From NCBI GenBank assembly GCA_018240685.1, contig JAFEFG010000022.1, forward strand, positions 1 through 53,393: DNA of 53,393 nucleotides. The letters run 5' to 3'. Of the stretch, positions 40,297 to 48,122 are shown one piece after another. The DNA comes from Pseudomonadota bacterium (GTDB taxonomy: Bacteria; Pseudomonadota; Alphaproteobacteria; Reyranellales; Reyranellaceae). Under the pieces are notes generated by a model. It ran no database searches. It worked only from the letters and a program-made list of their open reading frames with translations, and was not told the DNA's origin. Numbering within the stretch: the stretch's first letter is position 1; each line of letters opens with the position of its first letter. Made by a program: the position numbers and the translations under genes.

Positions 40297-40443
40297 AACG
40301 ATGCACTGCGGGTTGTAATCAATCTGCGGCTCCCGCTTCCCCCTCGCCATTGAGCCTCCCGGATCGACCTATCCGCCGGCCGGGCTGTGTGCGGACGATC
40401 GTCGCGGAGCGATGGGGATTCTTGGTGAACTCATAGGGGCCCT

Positions 40444-41256
40444 GTGCTTCAAATATCAGGCCAATGGAGGCCTGCGACAATTATTGAGCATTCGGCGGCC
40501 ACGGCCGCAGCCCGGAAAATCCGGCTGATTTTCGTCGACGACGACGACGATTTTCGCGAAGCAGCGGCCGGCGAACTCGAGGATCTCGGCTTCACCGTCA
40601 CTAGTTTCGCCAGCGGATCGGCTTTGCTCGCCGCGATCGAGCATGGAGGCGACGAAATCGCGGCCGACGTGATCGTACTCGACTGGAACATGCCGGACAT
40701 GACCGGAATCGAACTGGTACCGCGCCTGCGCCGGCAGGGCATTCGCCTGCCGATCGTCTTCCTGACCGGCCGTTCGACGCCAAATCTCGAGAGCGCGGCA
40801 CTCGACAAGGGCGCACTGGATTTCGTGGACAAGGCACGCGGCATGCCGATCCTCGCCAAGCGCGTACGGCTGATCGTCGAGTCGTCCAAGCGCCCTCCCG
40901 AACTTGCGGCAGACGAAACACTTGAATTTGGTCAGCTCGAGCTTAGGCCTCGCGTCAGCCGCGCCTTCTGGAATGGCACCGATGTCAATCTGACGCTGAC
41001 CGAATTCAATGTCGTTCAGCTGTTGGTCTCGAGTGCCGGCAAGCACGCGAGCTATCGGGCCGTGTACGACTGCATGCACCACGTCGGCTTCGTCGCCGGC
41101 AGCGGCGAACACGGCTATCGCACCAATGTGCGATCGACGATCAAACGCATCCGCAACAAGTTCCGCGCCATCGATCCCGGCTTTGACGAGATCGAGAACT
41201 ATCCGTCCTTCGGATATCGCTGGGGCAATGCGTCGAAGGCCAACGAACCGACCTAG
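40444..41256 (+). CDS. Orphan response regulator, ChvI/OmpR-like
   Basis: Two-component response regulator of 270 residues. The receiver domain (about 27-145) has the acidic cluster FVDDDDDF, phospho-acceptor Asp80 (VLDWNMPDMTG) and a Thr in FLTGR; the output is an OmpR-type winged helix (LTLTEFNVVQLLV through SFGYRWGN). The start is GTG 40444; the 25 or so residues before the receiver are not family-like and the real start may be further in. No histidine kinase is adjacent, so its partner lies elsewhere. The C-terminal domain resembles ChvI-type regulators. Confidence 0.85.
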   Translation: MLQISGQWRPATIIEHSAATAAARKIRLIFVDDDDDFREAAAGELEDLGFTVTSFASGSALLAAIEHGGDEIAADVIVLDWNMPDMTGIELVPRLRRQGIRLPIVFLTGRSTPNLESAALDKGALDFVDKARGMPILAKRVRLIVESSKRPPELAADETLEFGQLELRPRVSRAFWNGTDVNLTLTEFNVVQLLVSSAGKHASYRAVYDCMHHVGFVAGSGEHGYRTNVRSTIKRIRNKFRAIDPGFDEIENYPSFGYRWGNASKANEPT

Positions 41257-41280
41257 CCCAGGGGAGCAGGCACCCCGGGC

Positions 41281-42591
41281 TCAGGCATCGAGCCTGCGGC
41301 CCCGGCTCTCCGGCACCGCCAGCATGGCCGCGAGGCTGATCAGGCTGGTGGCCGTGACGTACCAGGCCGGCGATGTCGGGTTGCCCGTGGCGCCAAGCAG
41401 CCAGGTGATGACGAACTGGGTACTGCCGCCGAAGATCGACACTCCGACCGCGTAGCCCACGGCAACGCCCGTCGCGCGGATGGAGCGCGGCAGCAACTCG
41501 GGAATGGCCACGAAGGAGGCCACGCCGCTCAACGCTGTCAGCCCCGTCATCGCCGCCGTCGTGGCGTAGAGCATGAATGGACTGGGATGGGCGTCCAACA
41601 GCAGGAACAGCGGCCAGGTCGCGACCGTCAGCACGAGCCGCGGCAGCAGCATCACCGCCCGTCGGCCGTAACGATCGGCCAGCCAGCCCCCCACCAGCGA
41701 CAGCGCGAAGGTCGCCACGCCGCCAATGACCGTCGCCGCGAAGGCTGTCGACGGCGCGAAGTGCAGCGTCATGATGCCGTAGGTGGTCATGTAGTTGGCG
41801 GCATAGGTGGAGACTGTGCCGCCCAGGATCACCACGATGGCAAGCAGGATGAAGCGCGTCTGCGCCCACAGGCCCGGCCGCTCGCGCGTCGCCGGCCGCT
41901 CCGCAGGACGGTGCGCCTCGTGCGGAAGCGTCTCCGGCATCGCCCGCCGCAGGAACACCGCCACCGGGACGAGCGCAAGGCAAAGCGCAAACGGCAGCCG
42001 CCAACCCCACGCCTCGAGATCGGCCGGCGCAAGGATCAGGGACAGCACCATGCCGAGGCCGCTGGCCGCCAGCGCCGCCAGCCCCTGGCTTGCGAGCTGC
42101 CAGCTCGAATAGAAGCCGCGCCGGCCAGGAGGCGCGATCTCGATCAGGAAGACGCTGGCGGGGCCCACCTCGCCGCCGAGGGCAAGTCCCTGCACCAGCC
42201 GGCAGACCACGACAATGATCGGGGCCGCGATGCCGATCGTGGCGTAGGACGGCGTCAGCGCGAGCCCGAGCGTGCCGACCGTAATGAGCACGATGGTGAG
42301 CAGCATGGCCGGCTTTCGGCCGGCACGGTCGGCATAGGCGCCGATCAGCACACCGCCCAGCGGTCGGAACAGGAAGCCCACACCGAACACGCCGACCGAG
42401 AGCAACAGGCTCGTCATCGGATTCGACGCCGGGAAGAAGGCCTTGCCGATATAGACGGCGAAGAAGTTGTAGGCGATGAAATCGAAGAACTCGAGGGCGT
42501 TGCCGGCAACCGTGGCCGCGACGACCCTGACGGGCACACGCTCCGTTCCCGACATATCGGTCCGGAGCGGAACCGCCTTATGCATTGTCAT
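41281..42591 (-). CDS. MFS transporter, metabolite:H+ symporter type
   Basis: Twelve-helix inner-membrane transporter of 436 residues. The start NALEFFDFIAYNFFAVYIG, the loop motif GAYADRAGRKPAM between helices 2 and 3, RLVQGLALGGEVGPA and the mirrored loop GGWLADRYGRRAVM place it with the ProP/ShiA/citrate symporter group. That family moves organic acids, osmolytes and aromatic acids. The substrate is not assignable. A hairpin at 42661-42688 separates it from the amidohydrolase gene upstream. Confidence 0.9.
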   Translation of the reverse strand: MTMHKAVPLRTDMSGTERVPVRVVAATVAGNALEFFDFIAYNFFAVYIGKAFFPASNPMTSLLLSVGVFGVGFLFRPLGGVLIGAYADRAGRKPAMLLTIVLITVGTLGLALTPSYATIGIAAPIIVVVCRLVQGLALGGEVGPASVFLIEIAPPGRRGFYSSWQLASQGLAALAASGLGMVLSLILAPADLEAWGWRLPFALCLALVPVAVFLRRAMPETLPHEAHRPAERPATRERPGLWAQTRFILLAIVVILGGTVSTYAANYMTTYGIMTLHFAPSTAFAATVIGGVATFALSLVGGWLADRYGRRAVMLLPRLVLTVATWPLFLLLDAHPSPFMLYATTAAMTGLTALSGVASFVAIPELLPRSIRATGVAVGYAVGVSIFGGSTQFVITWLLGATGNPTSPAWYVTATSLISLAAMLAVPESRGRRLDA

Positions 42592-42660
42592 GACTTTCGT
42601 AAAACCCCACGCTTTCGCGGCGATCCTCTAGCACAGAGTGACGGCCCCGACGCAAGGCAA

Positions 42661-42688
42661 AGCGGCGGACCCGCGCCGGTCCGCCGCT
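42661..42688 (-). terminator. Strong hairpin terminator after the amidohydrolase gene
   Basis: Perfect 11-bp arms AGCGGCGGACC (42661-42671) and GGTCCGCCGCT (42678-42688) enclose a 6-base loop. On the minus strand the stem is followed by TTTGCCTTG. It lies 19 bases beyond the amidohydrolase stop and would uncouple that gene from the MFS gene. Confidence 0.7.
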
Positions 42689-42707
42689 ACGATTGTCGAT
42701 GCCGTCG

Positions 42708-43562
42708 TCAGCCGGTCTTGGCCTGCCCCGACGGGGCCCAGCCGTAAACTTTCTGCAACGTTCCCGACATCAACGTGGCGCGATCGTCGTCGCTTAGCCG
42801 GTCGGTGACGCGGAAGGAGTCCACCCCTTCCTTGTAGGTCAGGAGCGCGACGGCACGCGTCCAGTCGGTGCCCCACATGCAGCGGCCGAGCCCGAAGGCA
42901 TCGAAGATGCGGCCGAGCGGGTCCCAGATGTCCTTGTAGGGGAATTTCTCGTGCGAGAGCGTGCAGGCGCCGGTGATCTTCACGGCAATGTTGTCGTGCG
43001 GCGCCAGCGCGAGCAGCTTGGGCAGTTCTTCCCACGGCTTCGCCGGCGCCGGCGGCGCAAAGGGCTGCGCGAGGCCAAGATGATCCACGACGAGCTGCGT
43101 GCCAGGATGGCGCGCCGCCATCTGCCTGACCTGCTCCAACCGGCCGCGCGCCATCAGGTTGACGGGCAGATCGTGCCTCGCGGCCTCGGTCAGCACCCGA
43201 TCGATGCCGGGATCGGCGGCATCCTCCGACACGCCCGGCCCCATCATGATGCGGATGGCCACCGTGCCATCGATCGCCGCCCATTCCGCGATCGTGTCCG
43301 CAACTTTCGGGTCGTTGGGATCGACAGGCTTGATGACGGCGAAACGGTCGCGATGGGCCTTCATGACGTCGAGGGCGTAGCTCGCGTCCCAGCGATACAT
43401 GGTCCAGACCGACACCAGCAGCGCGCCATCCACGCCGACCGCATCCATCGCCCGGATCATGTCGGCGCCGGTCACCTCGGGCGGCCCGGCCAGAACCTCA
43501 TGCCAGGGTCGGCCCGGATGGTTGCGCTCGTAGCAATGGACCTGCGCGTCGATCGTCAGCAT
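42708..43562 (-). CDS. Amidohydrolase-2 family (TIM-barrel) hydrolase/decarboxylase
   Basis: Protein of 284 residues from ATG 43562, chosen for its GGAGG site; an ATG 15 bases upstream is weaker. The N-terminal metal motif is reduced to IDAQVHCYE, where relatives usually have DxHxH; other conserved points are VVDHLGL, VKITGACTLS and MWGTDWTR, which carries the expected Asp. The family includes ACMSD-like decarboxylases, lactonases and 2-pyrone-4,6-dicarboxylate hydrolase. The exact reaction is unknown. Confidence 0.85.
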   Translation of the reverse strand: MLTIDAQVHCYERNHPGRPWHEVLAGPPEVTGADMIRAMDAVGVDGALLVSVWTMYRWDASYALDVMKAHRDRFAVIKPVDPNDPKVADTIAEWAAIDGTVAIRIMMGPGVSEDAADPGIDRVLTEAARHDLPVNLMARGRLEQVRQMAARHPGTQLVVDHLGLAQPFAPPAPAKPWEELPKLLALAPHDNIAVKITGACTLSHEKFPYKDIWDPLGRIFDAFGLGRCMWGTDWTRAVALLTYKEGVDSFRVTDRLSDDDRATLMSGTLQKVYGWAPSGQAKTG

Positions 43563-43672
43563 CTGTTTCCTCCGCATGCGTTGGCCCGGAGGCTAGGGGT
43601 CGCCGCAGTACGGTTCAAGGGCGGCCGCACGACCCGCTTTGATCGGCACGCAGTTGGCGCTAGGCTTGTTTC

Positions 43673-43924
43673 ATGAAGCGAACCATCCTTCTCGCTCTGC
43701 TGCTGGCAGGCTGCGGCGGAAGCAATCTCGATACCTCGCGTGGCCCCAACGGCGAGATGATCGTCGGCAACGCCGTGTCGGTGCAGATCACCAACGCCGC
43801 CAGTCAGGAGACGGCCTTTTCGCTGGCGGAGAAGTATTGCCACGGCAAGAACAGGCGAGCAGCACGCTTCGTCGCCCAGAACGGATCGACGGCGGCCTTC
43901 GACTGCGTGAAGGTCGAGGAATAA
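43673..43924 (+). CDS. Small lipoprotein, uncharacterised
   Basis: Predicted lipoprotein of 83 residues. A short signal peptide ends in the lipobox LLLAGC at the sixteenth residue or so. The mature part is about 67 residues with two further cysteines (KYCHGKNRRAARF, FDCVKVEE) that could form a disulfide. No family is recognised. It stands alone, divergent from the amidohydrolase gene. Confidence 0.72.
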   Translation: MKRTILLALLLAGCGGSNLDTSRGPNGEMIVGNAVSVQITNAASQETAFSLAEKYCHGKNRRAARFVAQNGSTAAFDCVKVEE

Positions 43925-43975
43925 CCGGCGCGCCGCCTGCAGCCGCGCGGGCTCAGGCGCCGGCCGGCAGGAGAC

Positions 43976-44176
43976 CTAATCCCTGACTGTCAGATCCACC
44001 GCCCGGGCCTTGTGGGCGTAGATGTCGATCTTGGCCCACATGCGGGCGCGAACCACATCTTCCGCCTTCGCCTCGGTCGCGAACGGGCCGTGCCAGACGA
44101 TCGTCTCGGGGATGGGTTTGTTCCAGTTCGCCCGCCCGTTCTCGATCTGGTACTCGGCCTCGAACACAAACCACAT
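43976..44176 (-). CDS. Small conserved-looking protein, unknown
   Basis: Protein of 66 residues (MWFVFEAEYQIENGRANW start; VWHGPFATEAKAEDVVRARM centre). It has no signal peptide, membrane segment or Cys. The regular alternation and PFATEAKAE pattern look like a real small alpha/beta domain, but I do not recognise the family. The ORF faces the YbaK gene across 213 bases. Confidence 0.55.
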   Translation of the reverse strand: MWFVFEAEYQIENGRANWNKPIPETIVWHGPFATEAKAEDVVRARMWAKIDIYAHKARAVDLTVRD

Positions 44177-44389
44177 CTCGCAAACTCCGCTCTGGCTCCT
44201 GCGGGCGTCTCCTTACACCCGCGACTGCCGCGCCGCGAGCAGGATCAAAGTCGGAGATGCCCTCAAGACGGCGCCCCGGATGGCCCCGGGGTCGACCTTC
44301 CTGCACGACGGCCCAATCTTGACATCGACAAAGAAAGACAGGATGCCGGCCATGGTTGAGCATCCGCCGCGGGGCGTTAGGATCGCGCC

Positions 44390-44854
44390 ATGACCATCGA
44401 AAGCGTCCGCGCGTTCCTGCAGCAGCATGCCCCCGACATCGAGATCCTCGAACTCCCCGACAGCACGGCCACCGTCGAGATGGCGGCACGCGGCCATGGT
44501 GTGATCCCGTCCCAGATCGCCAAGACCCTGTCCCTCAAGATCAAGGACCAGCCCCTGCTGGTCGTGGCATCGGGCACTGCGCGGCTCAACAACCGCAAGA
44601 TCAAGGACGCGCTGGGCGGCAAGCCGCGCATGCTGACCGCCGACGAGGTGGTCGCCATCACCGGCCATCCGGTGGGAGGCGTCTGCCCGTTCGGCCTGGC
44701 CACGCCGCTGCCGGTCTATTGCGATGTCTCGCTCCAGGCCTTCGACGAGGTCGTGCCGGCCGCGGGCTCGACCCATTCGGCGCTGCGCATCACCCCCAAG
44801 CGGCTGGCCGAGCTGGTCGGCGCGCGCTGGGTGGACGTCTGCGACCAAGCCTGA
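44390..44854 (+). CDS. YbaK/EbsC-family aminoacyl-tRNA deacylase
   Basis: Trans-editing-type protein of 154 residues. The start MTIESVRAFLQQHAPDIEI, then QIAKTLSLKI, the nearly invariant LNNRKIKDALG lysine, and GHPVGGVCPFGL are typical of the ProX/YbaK superfamily. Members remove mischarged amino acids from tRNA, often Ala or Cys from tRNA-Pro. Which mischarged tRNA it handles is not readable. It converges on the aldo/keto reductase gene with 12 bases between stops. Confidence 0.88.
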   Translation: MTIESVRAFLQQHAPDIEILELPDSTATVEMAARGHGVIPSQIAKTLSLKIKDQPLLVVASGTARLNNRKIKDALGGKPRMLTADEVVAITGHPVGGVCPFGLATPLPVYCDVSLQAFDEVVPAAGSTHSALRITPKRLAELVGARWVDVCDQA

Positions 44855-44866
44855 CCGCGCCGTCGC

Positions 44867-45832
44867 CTATCTCTTCTGCTCCTCCGAGCGGTCGGTCGCC
44901 GGCGGCGGCGTGCGCGACAGCGCCGCAAGCTCGGCATAGAGGTCCGGCGTCATCGCCACCTCAGCCGCCGCGAGCGAGTCCTTGAGCTGCTCGACATTGC
45001 GGGCGCCGATGATGGGAGCCGTCACCGCCGGATGCGCGCCCACCCAGGCGATGGCCGCGCTGACCGGATGCAGGTCCCTCTCCCGGCAGAAGGCGACGTA
45101 TTTCTCCGCCACTTCGACCATCCACGCCTCGCCATAGCGCGCCTCATACATCTTGTTGGTGCGCAGCCGCCCCGAGGCTTGGCCGAAATACTTGCCTGAC
45201 AGCAGCCCCGCCGCGGCCGGGCTGTAGGGAATGACGCCCAGCCCGTTGGCCTCGGCCATGGGCAGAATCTCGACCTCGGCCTGGCGCTTCACCAGGTTGT
45301 ACATCGGCTGCAGCACCTGCAGCCCCGCCCAGCCGTGGCGCTCCTCGATGTCGATGGCACGCTGCGTCTGCCAGGCCGACCAGTTGCTGAGGGCGGGATA
45401 GACCACCTTCCCTGCCCGCACGAGGTCCTCCAGCGCGCGCATGGACTCCTCGATCGGCGTCAGCGCGTCCCACTGGTGCAGGAACAGCACGTCGACGCGG
45501 TCGGTCTGAAGGCGCCGCAGGCTCGCCTCGACGGCACGCGCGATGTGCCGCCGCGACAGGCCGCGCGCATTCACGTCGGGCCCGATCGGGTTGAAGCACT
45601 TGGTCGTCAGCACCAGCTCGTCGCGATGCCCCTTGACCAGCCGGCCGAGGATCTCCTCCGACTTGCCGCCGGCATAGGCATCGGCGCAGTCGAAGAAGTT
45701 GATGCCCGCGTCGCGGCAGGCCGCGTACATCGCCGCCGACGTCGCCTCGTCCGCATCGCCGCCGAAGGACATGGTGCCGAAGCAGAGTTCGGAGACGGAA
45801 AGGCCGGTGCGGCCGAGCAGCTTGGTTTTCAT
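44867..45832 (-). CDS. Aldo/keto reductase
   Basis: NADPH-dependent TIM-barrel oxidoreductase of 321 residues. The catalytic tetrad can be placed: Asp and Tyr in FFDCADAYAGGKSEE, Lys in LVLTTKC and His in VLFLHQWD. The C-terminal cofactor region GARNVEQLKDSLAA is present. It resembles the YajO/general stress reductase group. Carbonyl substrate unknown. Confidence 0.93.
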   Translation of the reverse strand: MKTKLLGRTGLSVSELCFGTMSFGGDADEATSAAMYAACRDAGINFFDCADAYAGGKSEEILGRLVKGHRDELVLTTKCFNPIGPDVNARGLSRRHIARAVEASLRRLQTDRVDVLFLHQWDALTPIEESMRALEDLVRAGKVVYPALSNWSAWQTQRAIDIEERHGWAGLQVLQPMYNLVKRQAEVEILPMAEANGLGVIPYSPAAAGLLSGKYFGQASGRLRTNKMYEARYGEAWMVEVAEKYVAFCRERDLHPVSAAIAWVGAHPAVTAPIIGARNVEQLKDSLAAAEVAMTPDLYAELAALSRTPPPATDRSEEQKR

Positions 45833-46032
45833 CAGCGGAGTCCTGCCGTTGGGGTTTCGCGAGCATCGCCGCGGTCATGCATCTGTCATTCAACCGGCCG
45901 CAGCGGCGGCGAACGATGACACGCCGGTGAATTTTCCTTCAAGAGTGCGCAACATTTGCTGCGAATCAACCGAGCCCGCTCGCGGTCGCCATAGACGTCT
46001 GGCGCCACTGTCCCACAGGGGAGTCCGACGTC

Positions 46033-46416
46033 ATGTTGCGCATGGATCGATTCGTCATTTGTCTGGTGCCGCTGCTCGCCGCGATGCTCGCAGGCGGTCC
46101 CGTCCTCGCCGCAGATGCGGCTTCAACACCCGTTCCTTCCCGCCCCCCGATCACCAATCTTGCGCCCAAGGAGCACTGCCGGCAGCTCGTCGCCTTCTAT
46201 GATCGCTACGGCGTCAGCCGCAGCGAGCATTCCGACGGCGCCAAGAACCACTTCCGCATCCGCGCCGCCATCGATTGCGAGCGCGGCCTGTGCGGCGTCT
46301 GCGTCCACGAAATGGAAGTCCTGCTGGTCCGCAAGGCGTTCGACATCCCGGCCTTCATCGGGCCGGCGCCCTGGTACGAACCCGCCGGCCGCACGCCGCT
46401 CGGCCCCTCTCCGTAA
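46033..46416 (+). CDS. Small exported Cys-containing protein, family member A
   Basis: Exported protein of 127 residues. A signal peptide ends at VLAAD. The mature part has CRQLVAFYDRYG, a second Cys in AAIDCERG and a pair in GLCGVC, then MEVLLVRKAFDIP. The spacing C-x2-L-x5-RY, a Cys some 33 residues later, and the (M/L)E-x-L-x3-F pattern are shared with two small genes near the porin (47449 and 47781). The ATG at 46033 follows an AGGGGAG site. Function unknown. Confidence 0.7.
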   Translation: MLRMDRFVICLVPLLAAMLAGGPVLAADAASTPVPSRPPITNLAPKEHCRQLVAFYDRYGVSRSEHSDGAKNHFRIRAAIDCERGLCGVCVHEMEVLLVRKAFDIPAFIGPAPWYEPAGRTPLGPSP

Positions 46417-46701
46417 CAGCCCTCGCGTCCGGCGCTCGGCACCACCGCATCCCTCACCGCTGCGGCACCGGGCGTCGGATCGCCCGGCGGATCCCTCGGC
46501 GTTCCGCCGCGATCCGCGCGCACCTCGCGGGCGGATCATCACGACTTTGCGATATTCGGACTCCTGCCGGCAGCACGCCACCTTTCTGCCGCATCGGCCG
46601 GTCACTCTCTGCGTCAACTCGACTCACGCGGGGCACGGCCGAGCGGCACGCCTCGTAGAAGGAGAGACCCCTCGCTCGACGCTTCACACGGAGCCAACGA
46701 C
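46417..46701. other. Intergenic stretch, nothing recognised
   Basis: 285 bases with no convincing gene. It holds a GAAGGAGAG near 46657 that could be a distant ribosome-binding or leader element for the following small gene, and several short GGCGGATCC-like inverted fragments, none strong enough to call. Confidence 0.4.
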
Positions 46702-47001
46702 ATGCTCAGCACCTTCATCGAGAACACCACCATCCGTGCCGTGCGCGTCCCGCTCACCCTGAGGAAGCGAGCCACCGCCGAAGAGATCCAGGCCGACCTG
46801 CAGGAGCGGATCGATCGCCTTGTCGCCCGCGACGCCCGTTTCGCCGGCAGTCTCGCGCCGCGGCCGCGCCTCGTGCAGCCCCGGGACGAGAGCGCTCCCA
46901 ACTGGATCATCGACGGCTTCCCCGCCCTCGCCGCGGGCGGCTTCACTGCGCTGGTGAAGATCGTCGACCAGGCGCGACTGGAATACGAACTGGTCGACTG
47001 A
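46702..47001 (+). CDS. Small uncharacterised protein
   Basis: Cytoplasmic-looking protein of 99 residues starting MLSTFIENTTIRAVRVPLTL. A charged helical part (about 22-43) is followed by PNWIIDGFPALAAGGFTALV. No signal peptide or Cys. No family recognised; the smooth composition and clear start support a real gene. Confidence 0.6.
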   Translation: MLSTFIENTTIRAVRVPLTLRKRATAEEIQADLQERIDRLVARDARFAGSLAPRPRLVQPRDESAPNWIIDGFPALAAGGFTALVKIVDQARLEYELVD

Positions 47002-47031
47002 GGGCGACTGCCGCCCGAACGGCCTCAGACC

Positions 47032-47430
47032 TCACTTCCCGGCCCCGTAGGTCGCGATCTCGATCAGGTTGCCGTCGGGATCGCGGCAATAGACGGAGGT
47101 CATGGCCCCCAGCGCGCCGGTCTTCAGCACCGGCCCTTCCGCCACCGCCACGCCGCACGCGCCGAGATGGGCGATCACCGCCTGCGGCGACTGCCGCGTG
47201 ACGAAGCAGAGGTCGAGCGAGCCCGGCGCGTCGGTCTCGGCCGTCCACCAGTCGGCGGCGCCCGTCGGCCGCACGTTGAACTTCTGGTTTCCGAACTTCA
47301 GCGCCACCCGTCGCTGCGGCCCGAACTCCTCCCGCGTCATGCCCAGCACGCGCTCGTACCAGCGGGCCGTGGTCTCGACGTCGCGGCAGTTGATGACAAC
47401 GTGGTCGATGCGGTCGATGACGAGGGTCAT
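47032..47430 (-). CDS. VOC-family (glyoxalase-fold) protein
   Basis: Protein of 132 residues with two beta-alpha-beta-beta-beta modules. The first begins RIDHVVINCRDVETTARWYERVLG and the second contains LDLCFVTRQSPQAV and ends YCRDPDGNLIEIATYG. Metal-ligand candidates are the His in IDHVV and the Glu in LIEIA. The superfamily includes glyoxalase I, fosfomycin-resistance enzymes and ring-cleaving dioxygenases; this short single-domain type is often called glyoxalase/bleomycin resistance protein. Substrate unknown. Confidence 0.88.
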   Translation of the reverse strand: MTLVIDRIDHVVINCRDVETTARWYERVLGMTREEFGPQRRVALKFGNQKFNVRPTGAADWWTAETDAPGSLDLCFVTRQSPQAVIAHLGACGVAVAEGPVLKTGALGAMTSVYCRDPDGNLIEIATYGAGK

Positions 47431-47448
47431 GGGCGGCTCCTTCGCTCT

Positions 47449-47712
47449 CTAGTCACGCTTGGGCAGGGTGAAGCCCGAGGCGCGCAGCTTCCTCTCCAGC
47501 ACGGGGATGCCGCGCGCGGTGTTGCCGGCATTGCAGTCCTGGATCGCCTGCTGCACCATCGGGTCGGGTCTCAGCCCGCCCTGGGCGCCGGCGCTGCCCA
47601 GATACCGCCGCGCCAGGGCGCCGAGCTCGGCGCAATAGGACGCATCGTCGGCCCTCGCCGCGCCCGGCAGCAGGCCGCAGGCAAGGGCGACCAGGACCGC
47701 GCTTCTCTTCAT
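47449..47712 (-). CDS. Small exported Cys-containing protein, family member B
   Basis: Exported protein of 87 residues from ATG 47712, chosen because it gives a clean signal peptide (MKRSAVLVALACGLL, cleavage near ARADD); an ATG 24 bases upstream would add a non-signal stretch. The mature part has YCAELGALARRYLG, AIQDCNAG, and ends ARGIPVLERKLRASGFTLP, closely matching the C-terminal ARGVAMLEKEVRDAGYPFP of member C. Unknown function. Confidence 0.7.
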   Translation of the reverse strand: MKRSAVLVALACGLLPGAARADDASYCAELGALARRYLGSAGAQGGLRPDPMVQQAIQDCNAGNTARGIPVLERKLRASGFTLPKRD

Positions 47713-47780
47713 CTCCGTCTCCCGAACGACACGCACACCCTATCCTCCCCGCTGGCTCCCGCTACATCACGATCCGGCGC

Positions 47781-48113
47781 TCACGGCGACGGGAACGGAT
47801 AGCCCGCGTCGCGCACCTCCTTCTCGAGCATGGCAACACCCCGCGCATAGTCCCCGGCGGTGCACAGCGCGCTGCCGACGTCGGCGCGGAAGCGGCGGCC
47901 GGACAGGTGCTGCGCCCCCTTCTCCGTGTCGTAGCGGCTCAGCCATTCGGCGAGCTGCTTGCAGGTGGCGGCCGTGGGCGGCAGGCGGGTCTTCTCCTGA
48001 GCTCCGGCGTGGCCGGGAGCGATGGCGGAGAAACCGACGACGGCCAGCATCGTCGCGGCAAGGCGGAGGAAGGACGGGAGGCCTGGAGAAAGGACGTGGA
48101 ATGAAGGTCGCAT
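47781..48113 (-). CDS. Small exported Cys-containing protein, family member C
   Basis: Exported protein of 110 residues. A hydrophobic segment (about 19-37) ends in AGAQEK. The mature part has TCKQLAEWLSRYD, GSALCTAG and ARGVAMLEKEVRDAGYPFP. It begins 9 bases after the porin stop, so it is probably co-transcribed with the porin, suggesting a periplasmic or outer-membrane role. Unknown function. Confidence 0.68.
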   Translation of the reverse strand: MRPSFHVLSPGLPSFLRLAATMLAVVGFSAIAPGHAGAQEKTRLPPTAATCKQLAEWLSRYDTEKGAQHLSGRRFRADVGSALCTAGDYARGVAMLEKEVRDAGYPFPSP

Positions 48114-48122
48114 CGCCCAGCC

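Noticed and set aside
43976..44176. Assigning the small minus-strand protein to a named DUF.
   Set aside because: The sequence did not match the DUF patterns I could recall well enough to name one.
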